Assembly (NCBI GenBank): GCA_036562755.1
Contig: DATCJN010000055.1
Coordinates: forward strand, 1-13,731
Length of the DNA stretch: 13,731 nucleotides
Direction of reading: 5' to 3'
DNA from: DUVY01 sp036562755
GTDB lineage: Bacteria; Bacillota; Clostridia; Christensenellales; DUVY01
Position numbers and translations under genes: made by a program. Of this stretch, positions 6,404 to 11,065 are shown piece after piece (the stretch's first letter is position 1; each line of letters begins with the position of its first letter). Below the pieces are notes generated by a model that saw only the letters and a list, made by a program, of their open reading frames with translations, searched no databases and was not told the DNA's origin.

Positions 6404-6775
6404 ATGCTTAATAAGAAATATCGTTTAACAAAAAGTTTTCAATTTCGTTATGTGTATCGCAACGGCCAAAGCGTTAGAACAAGCGCGGTTACGCTGTTCT
6501 TCGTCAAAGCCAGGACATCCGCAATAAAAATCGGTATTTCTGTAAGCAACAAAATAGGCAAAGCGTATTTCCGCAACCGCGTAAAACGGCGTATAAGAGA
6601 GTGTATTAGGGCTAATTTGGACAAGATGACCAAAGGTTATAATTACATTTTTGTTGCCAATAATAATTTTGATTTCATACGCTCCGATTATTCTGTTATC
6701 TTAAATTATATTGAGCAAGCAATAGCCCAAGCGAATTCGATGATTTTAAAGCCCAAAGCCTCTTCTGACTTATGA
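6404..6775 (+). CDS. rnpA: Ribonuclease P protein component
   Basis: A 123-residue basic protein that binds the RNase P RNA and helps it recognise pre-tRNA leaders. It opens MLNKKYRLTKSFQF and contains KIGISVSNKIGKAYFRNRVK followed by RRIRE (residues 42-65), the family's RNR motif being at 57-59. Length is typical (115-125). The gap to rpmH is 25 bases with no good Shine-Dalgarno sequence, so translation may be weak or coupled, as is common for this gene. Its stop codon overlaps the yidD start in the ATGA arrangement. Confidence 0.96.
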   Translation: MLNKKYRLTKSFQFRYVYRNGQSVRTSAVTLFFVKARTSAIKIGISVSNKIGKAYFRNRVKRRIRECIRANLDKMTKGYNYIFVANNNFDFIRSDYSVILNYIEQAIAQANSMILKPKASSDL

Positions 6776-7011
6776 AATGGATTTTGATTAGTTTGGTCAG
6801 GTTTTATAAGATAGCAATTTCGCCCCTGTTGCCCAAAGCGTGTATATATACTCCTACCTGTTCGACTTATATGATAGAAGCGATAAAGAAGTTTGGTCTA
6901 TACGGGGTGGTCTTGGGCATTAAAAGAATACTTAGATGCGCGCCGTGGAGCAAAGGAGGGTTTGATCCCGTGCCTGATAATCCCAAAGGAGATATGAAAT
7001 GGTTAATGTAA
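6772..7011 (+). CDS. yidD: Membrane protein insertion efficiency factor YidD
   Basis: Seventy-nine residues. The N-terminal amphipathic segment (MKWILISLVRFYKIAISPLL) is followed by the cysteine-rich core C-I-Y-T-P-T-C-S-T-Y, then GIKRILRC and GGFDPVPD, all family hallmarks. YidD is a small inner-face membrane-associated protein that helps YidC insert proteins. The usual Arg after the first Cys is Ile here. The ATG overlaps the rnpA stop by four bases and the gene overlaps yidC by 13 bases, indicating translational coupling of rnpA, yidD and yidC. Confidence 0.95.
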   Translation: MKWILISLVRFYKIAISPLLPKACIYTPTCSTYMIEAIKKFGLYGVVLGIKRILRCAPWSKGGFDPVPDNPKGDMKWLM

Positions 7012-8168
7012 TAGTAGCCGAATTTTTCATGACTACGTTCTGGAAATGGCTTTTGATTGATGTTTTGGGATTTATCCAAAACTACGGTTGGCGCGTCATT
7101 CTTTTAACGGTTTTTCTAAAGCTGATTACAGCGCCCTTGGACTTCTTTAGCAGAAAAAAGGGCATAGACAACGCCAAGATAATGGAAAAAATGCAGCCCG
7201 AACTAGAAAGGCTGTCCAAACAATACGCCAACAACCCCGGCGAACTTCAGAAGAGAAAGAGCGCGCTGTATAAAAAATACGGTTACGGGGCGCTGTCAAC
7301 CTGTTTATCCACTATCATAACGCTGTTTATCTTCTTTACGTTAATAGGCGGTTTTACGGGCACCTCCCAGGTAATCAACCAGAATAAATACGAAAAATTA
7401 CACCAAGTATATATTAATTATGTGGAAAGCGCAGATACGCAGGAAAAAATAGCCGAAGCTAACGCCAATAACGACGAATGGATAGATTTCCAAAAAGCGC
7501 TTTTGTCAGATTCTGAGAAAAAAGACAAGACCGAAGAGCAAATAATCGAGGCAATAGAAAGAAAATTAGGTTTTAGCGGCATCCAAAAAGGAGATAATGT
7601 CTTTACTGCCGAAAATATTCAAACCCAAAAAGCAAGACAGTATGACGAAGTCGTCAAATATATCGCTCAAAAGCAGGTTTATGACGAATACGAAAAGAGC
7701 GGAAAAGAGTCTTTCTTGTGGATAAAAAATATTTGGAGGCCGGATACCTGGACTAACCCGATTTTTAGCCAGGCCGAATTTTATAGCTTTACCCAAATAA
7801 AAGAAGACCCTAAAGCGGATTATAATGCCATAATGGGCGTAATACAATATAGATATAAGGGCAAATGGAACGGATATTTGATTTTGGTCGTTCTGTCTGT
7901 CGGATTAAACATCTTGAACACATATTTAAGCCTGCGCCAGCAAAAGACCGCAGCGGATCCCGCCGCTATGAGTTCTATGAAAGTTATGATGTTTTTAATG
8001 CCGTTTATGATAGGCTGGTTCGCGCTGTCGCAATCGTCCGCGTTTACTCTCTATATGGCGGTAAACTCGATGATGACTCTGATAGTCAATCTGGCATCTA
8101 CCGGCATATTAAAATCAATGGACAAAAACAAAGAAGACAATCCTTACGCGCGCAGGGTAGTTAAATAA
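6999..8168 (+). CDS. yidC: Membrane protein insertase YidC/Oxa1/SpoIIIJ family
   Basis: A 389-residue insertase that folds proteins into the cytoplasmic membrane, alone or with SecYEG. The first core helix is residues 30-48 (GWRVILLTVFLKLITAPLD), followed by the cytoplasmic coiled hairpin (QPELERLSKQYANN and on), helix two around 92-113, helix three from about 290, and two more before the basic end. The strictly conserved positive charge of the first core helix is Lys41 rather than Arg. Between helix two and the conserved FLWIKNIWRPD segment lies a charged insert of roughly 120 residues, expected outside the cell and absent from B. subtilis SpoIIIJ/YidC2. No N-terminal lipoprotein signal is visible. 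I chose the ATG at 6999 for its AAAGGAG (6985-6991) seven bases upstream. Confidence 0.94.
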   Translation: MVNVIVAEFFMTTFWKWLLIDVLGFIQNYGWRVILLTVFLKLITAPLDFFSRKKGIDNAKIMEKMQPELERLSKQYANNPGELQKRKSALYKKYGYGALSTCLSTIITLFIFFTLIGGFTGTSQVINQNKYEKLHQVYINYVESADTQEKIAEANANNDEWIDFQKALLSDSEKKDKTEEQIIEAIERKLGFSGIQKGDNVFTAENIQTQKARQYDEVVKYIAQKQVYDEYEKSGKESFLWIKNIWRPDTWTNPIFSQAEFYSFTQIKEDPKADYNAIMGVIQYRYKGKWNGYLILVVLSVGLNILNTYLSLRQQKTAADPAAMSSMKVMMFLMPFMIGWFALSQSSAFTLYMAVNSMMTLIVNLASTGILKSMDKNKEDNPYARRVVK

Positions 8169-8197
8169 TTCTTTAATAACAATTTAGAGGTAAGAAA

Positions 8198-8992
8198 ATG
8201 AAAAGTATTGAAGTGCAGGATAAAACCGTCGAACTAGCTATCGAAAAAGGCCTGCAACAGCTAGGATGTTCTATTGATAAGGTGGAGACTGAGGTTTTAT
8301 CGGCAGGCGGATTGTTTACCAAGGCCAAGGTAAGACTCATCAAAAAAGACAGCGTAGGCGAAAAAGCGCAAAGCTTTCTGGAAGGATTTTTTAGGATTAT
8401 CAAACTCGGCGCGCTCGTAGATTTGGATGAAGACGACGACGAAGCCGTATTAAACGTAGTGGGAACGGATCTGAGCCTGTTGTTCGACAACAACGGTGAA
8501 GTATTCGACGCGTTGCAGTATCTTGCTGCGCTCTCGGCTAACAAAGGCGAAGAAGAGTATAAGAGAGTGGTTCTAGAAAGCGAGGATTACAGAGCGCGTC
8601 GCGAGGCCGAGCTTGAAGAATACGCTCAAGCCATGGCGCAAAAAGCTATCAAGACCAACAAAAAAGTCAAGCTTGAACCCATGAACCCCTATAAGAGAAG
8701 GATTATCCACACCAAGCTTCAAAACTTCCCCGGCGTTTCCACTCACAGCGAGGGCGAAGAGCCTTATAGGGCGATAGTCATAGTCCCCTCCAATTCAAGA
8801 CCTAATTTTGAGCGCAAGAACAACAACAGATTTAACAAAAACAACAACAGAAAGAATTACAAAAACAACCAAAAGAACAGCAAGCCCTACGCAAATAAGC
8901 CTAAATCAAACGGATTTAATTCCAAGGCGCCCAAAACCAACGGATTTGCGATGGGGTCTTTGATAAAACGAAACTCATTCGAAGTAGAATAA
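8198..8992 (+). CDS. jag: RNA-binding protein Jag/KhpB (SpoIIIJ-associated)
   Basis: A 264-residue protein with three parts. A Jag_N domain covers residues 2-50. A KH-like domain spans about 75-150. An R3H domain runs about 158-198, with the R-x3-H motif at R167 and H171 in NPYKRRIIH. Jag/KhpB works with KhpA in RNA binding and control of cell elongation and division in Gram-positive bacteria, and is encoded next to yidC almost everywhere. The KH loop, normally G-x-x-G before the conserved DALQYL, reads D97-N-N-G100, so its first glycine is Asp, which should weaken nucleic-acid binding. The C-terminal 60 residues are low-complexity, rich in Asn and Lys, probably disordered and RNA-binding. 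AGAGG precedes the start. A terminator follows. Confidence 0.93.
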   Translation: MKSIEVQDKTVELAIEKGLQQLGCSIDKVETEVLSAGGLFTKAKVRLIKKDSVGEKAQSFLEGFFRIIKLGALVDLDEDDDEAVLNVVGTDLSLLFDNNGEVFDALQYLAALSANKGEEEYKRVVLESEDYRARREAELEEYAQAMAQKAIKTNKKVKLEPMNPYKRRIIHTKLQNFPGVSTHSEGEEPYRAIVIVPSNSRPNFERKNNNRFNKNNNRKNYKNNQKNSKPYANKPKSNGFNSKAPKTNGFAMGSLIKRNSFEVE

Positions 8993-9004
8993 TGTGATGA
9001 AAAG

Positions 9005-9035
9005 AAAGGCTTTCATAAAAACGGGAAGCCTTTTT
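9005..9035 (+). terminator. Rho-independent terminator after jag
   Basis: Arms AAAGGCTTTC (9005-9014) and GGAAGCCTTT (9024-9033) pair over ten positions with one G-T wobble, a nine-base loop, and T up to 9035. The T run is partly inside the stem, so termination may be incomplete. No promoter fits between it and mnmE, so mnmE expression may rely on read-through or on a promoter inside jag. Confidence 0.65.
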
Positions 9036-9058
9036 AATAATAACCAAAGGTAAAATAA

Positions 9059-10372
9059 ATGAGCACCATTTGCGCAATTTCAACGCCTATAGGCGTGGGC
9101 GGGATATCCATAATACGAATGAGCGGGCAAGAGGCTTTGGAAATAGCCAAAAAGCTCTTTTCGCCCTACCATTTAAAATGGAACGAAATAGAGCCTAGAA
9201 AGATGTATCTGGGCAAGGTCAAGACCAAAAATTTTTCCGACCAGAGCATGTTCGTTTATTTTAAAGCGCCCAATTCTTACACGGGCGAGGATTTGGTCGA
9301 ATTGCATTTGCATGGCGGCTACGCTCTGACAATGGGCGTGCTCAACCAATGCATAGAGCAGGGGGCGCGCTTGGCCGAGCCGGGCGAGTTTACCAAACGC
9401 GGATTTTTAAACGGGAAATTGAGCCTATCTTCCGCCGAGGGCATAATTGAGATGATTAACGCCCAAAGCGAAGCCCAAGTAAACGCGGGCTATAAGCTGC
9501 TGGAAGGAGCGCTAAACAAGCAATGCGCGGCTATGCAGGACGAAATCACCGATATAATAGCCGAGCTGGAAGCGGCAATCGACTACCCTGAAGAAGATTT
9601 GGATACAATGGCGCTGGACGAGGCTAAAAGGCGGGTAGAAAAATTTGTCAAGGAGCTTAAAAAACTCAAAGACACCCAAAACACCGCTCGTTTTGTCAAA
9701 GACGGCATAAAGGTAGCCATAGCGGGCAAACCCAACGTGGGCAAGTCCAGTTTACTAAACGCCTTAATCCAATACGACCGCGCCATAGTAACCGATATTC
9801 CGGGCACCACCAGGGATACTATAGACGAAGTTTATTCTTATAAAGGCGTCAATTTTATAATCACGGATACGGCGGGCTTAAGACAGGCGGACGATTCGGT
9901 CGAAAAGCTAGGCATAGAGCGGTCTTATAAGAGCATAAAAAGCGCTGACGTGGTGTTGTTCTTGATAGATAATACCTATTGCGAAGAAGACCAAAAGTTA
10001 TTGGCGCAGATTGATAAGAAAAATATTATCATAGTAAAAAACAAGGCGGATATCGACGACGCTACGAATAACGCCGACGTGTTGATAAGCGCAAAAAGCG
10101 GCAAGGGCATAGAAGAGTTAAAGGAAAAGATTTATAATATGTTCATTGACCGCAAGATAATAAGCGGCGGACTGATGCTGACGCATACCAGACACGTCGC
10201 GGCTATCAATAGAGCGTATAACAGTCTAAAAAGCTCTCTGGACGCCGACCAGCCCGATTTAATGGCTATGGACTTAAAAGAAGCTTGGCAGGCGCTGGGA
10301 GAAATTACGGGCACCACGGTCAGCGAAGCTATTATAGACAGAATTTTTGAGAAGTTTTGTTTGGGAAAATAA
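9059..10372 (+). CDS. mnmE: tRNA modification GTPase MnmE (TrmE)
   Basis: A 437-residue GTPase that with MnmG makes cnm5/cmnm5-type modifications at U34 of certain tRNAs. The N-terminal folate-binding domain starts with TICAISTPIGVGGISIIRMS and includes SYTGEDLVELHLHGG. The G domain, inserted into the helical domain, has G1 GKPNVGKS (about 222-230), G2 in PGTTRDT, G3 D270-T-A-G, and G4 N328-K-A-D. The protein ends in CLGK, the C-terminal C-x-G-K motif whose cysteine is functionally essential. The length is slightly below the usual 450-460. AAAGG precedes the ATG. In most Bacillota mnmG and rsmG come next; here a strong terminator follows and neither gene is present. Confidence 0.97.
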   Translation: MSTICAISTPIGVGGISIIRMSGQEALEIAKKLFSPYHLKWNEIEPRKMYLGKVKTKNFSDQSMFVYFKAPNSYTGEDLVELHLHGGYALTMGVLNQCIEQGARLAEPGEFTKRGFLNGKLSLSSAEGIIEMINAQSEAQVNAGYKLLEGALNKQCAAMQDEITDIIAELEAAIDYPEEDLDTMALDEAKRRVEKFVKELKKLKDTQNTARFVKDGIKVAIAGKPNVGKSSLLNALIQYDRAIVTDIPGTTRDTIDEVYSYKGVNFIITDTAGLRQADDSVEKLGIERSYKSIKSADVVLFLIDNTYCEEDQKLLAQIDKKNIIIVKNKADIDDATNNADVLISAKSGKGIEELKEKIYNMFIDRKIISGGLMLTHTRHVAAINRAYNSLKSSLDADQPDLMAMDLKEAWQALGEITGTTVSEAIIDRIFEKFCLGK

Positions 10373-10415
10373 AGCAAGCGCAAGAAATTATTAAAATTAA
10401 ATGAATACGATTTTA

Positions 10416-10443
10416 AAAAAGGGATATGTTTATATCCCTTTTT
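10416..10443 (+). terminator. Rho-independent terminator after mnmE
   Basis: A perfect 12-base-pair stem, AAAAAGGGATAT (10416-10427) with ATATCCCTTTTT (10432-10443), around a four-base loop GTTT. The T run closes the stem. It ends the rightward origin cluster. Confidence 0.88.
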
Positions 10444-10456
10444 ATATTTGATGTTT

Positions 10457-10484
10457 TTGGTTAAACTATTATCGCCGTTATAAA
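10457..10484 (+). promoter_or_regulatory. Possible promoter of the small YjzC-like gene
   Basis: TTGGTT (10457-10462), 16 bases, then TATAAA (10479-10484). Both boxes are imperfect. A second option, TTGGCA (10493-10498) and TATTCT (10514-10519), has only 15 bases between its boxes. The gene must have some promoter here because a strong terminator precedes it. Confidence 0.35.
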
Positions 10485-10547
10485 ACTCAATATTGGCATA
10501 AAAAATGATAGCGTATTCTGCAATTAAGAATAAAAAAGGAGATACAT

Positions 10548-10724
10548 ATGACAAAGACTTACAAGCCCGGTCAAAAGGTTCCTTTTTCCGGTCAGGCGGC
10601 GGTTATTGACGCCGACGGCAATCCTACCGGTCAAGAGGTCACGGTCGTAAAAGGCGAACCCTTTCCGCCCACTCGCGAAAGCGGATACGCTTATGAGATA
10701 ACCGACAAAACAAAGCATAATTAG
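10548..10724 (+). CDS. Small YjzC-like protein, 58 residues
   Basis: The protein opens MTKTYKPGQKVPFSGQAAVI and ends with a 38-residue part containing VKGEPFPPTRESGYAYEI. A very strong ribosome binding site, AAGGAG at 10536-10541, sits six bases before the ATG, so it is almost certainly translated. The pattern YKPGQKVPxSG, then a short beta-rich middle, then V-x-G-E-x-F-P-P-T resembles YjzC-like proteins of Bacillota (F-x-P-G-Q-K-A-P and G-D-x-F-P). That resemblance is from memory and the family has no known function. There is no signal peptide or membrane helix; the protein should be cytoplasmic. It stands alone between two terminators. Codon use is like the core genes, not like the AT-rich helicase. 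Confidence 0.8.
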   Translation: MTKTYKPGQKVPFSGQAAVIDADGNPTGQEVTVVKGEPFPPTRESGYAYEITDKTKHN

Positions 10725-10764
10725 AAAAAATCTTTGACCGATTAATTTTATAAAATATCAAAAT

Positions 10765-10793
10765 AGGGTTTTTTAAAACTCTAAATCTTTTTT
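10765..10793 (+). terminator. Possible terminator after the YjzC-like gene
   Basis: AGGGTTTT (10765-10772) can pair with AAAACTCT (10775-10782) with one G-T wobble and a tight loop. A run of six T follows at 10788-10793, after a short AAAT gap. The stem is AT-rich and the loop is small, so this is tentative. Otherwise the gap 10725-10928 holds AT-rich sequence, an inverted repeat and the tRNA promoter. Confidence 0.35.
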
Positions 10794-10851
10794 GTTGCAA
10801 TAATATTTTCTTTTTCAATTAATCATATTTTATTGGCTGTTATTTACAGAT

Positions 10852-10870
10852 GTTAATATATCGTATTAAC
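10852..10870. repeat. Inverted repeat upstream of the tRNA-Ser promoter
   Basis: GTTAATA (10852-10858) and TATTAAC (10864-10870) form a perfect 7-base inverted repeat with a five-base centre. It ends ten bases before the -35 box of the tRNA promoter. It could be a protein-binding site or chance in AT-rich DNA. Confidence 0.3.
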
Positions 10871-10880
10871 CAATACGCGA

Positions 10881-10909
10881 TTGACAACAAAAAATAGTAT
10901 TGATATAAT
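10881..10909 (+). promoter_or_regulatory. Consensus promoter of tRNA-Ser
   Basis: TTGACA (10881-10886), exactly 17 bases, then TATAAT (10904-10909): a perfect match to the housekeeping sigma consensus, as expected for a stable-RNA gene. The mature tRNA starts 19 bases later. Confidence 0.88.
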
Positions 10910-10928
10910 GATTAAGCGTTTTTGATGT

Positions 10929-11016
10929 GGAGAGTTGGCTGAGCGGTCGAAAGCGGCGGTCTTGAAAACCGTTGTAGCGAAAGCTACCTGGGGTTCGAAT
11001 CCCTAACTCTCCGCCA
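10929..11016 (+). tRNA. tRNA-Ser, anticodon UGA
   Basis: An 88-base tRNA. The acceptor stem is GGAGAGT (10929-10935) with ACTCTCC (11006-11012), followed by discriminator G and an encoded CCA (11014-11016). The anticodon stem GCGGT/ACCGT encloses the loop CTTGAAA, giving anticodon TGA, which reads UCN serine codons. The long variable arm (GTAGC, GAAA, GCTAC) is the class II feature of serine tRNAs, and the T arm carries GGTTCGAATCC. Its 3' end faces a convergent AT-rich gene, a typical integration position. Confidence 0.97.
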
Positions 11017-11023
11017 GAAAAAG

Positions 11024-11053
11024 AAACGGAGGCATTAGCCTCCGTTTTCTTTT
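11024..11053. terminator. Bidirectional terminator between tRNA-Ser and the helicase gene
   Basis: AAACGGAGGC (11024-11033), loop ATTA, and GCCTCCGTTT (11038-11047) make a perfect 10-base-pair, GC-rich hairpin. T-rich sequence follows on both strands, so it can stop the tRNA transcript and the convergent minus-strand gene. Confidence 0.9.
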
Positions 11054-11065
11054 ATCAATAATCAC

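Noticed and set aside
8173..8544. Minus-strand open frame antisense to jag
   Set aside because: Ser-rich low-complexity translation, the mirror of jag codons; a typical shadow frame.
10132..10554. Open frame of about 140 codons on the minus strand over the end of mnmE
   Set aside because: It is antisense to the well-identified mnmE and its terminator, with no family resemblance and no supporting start signals.
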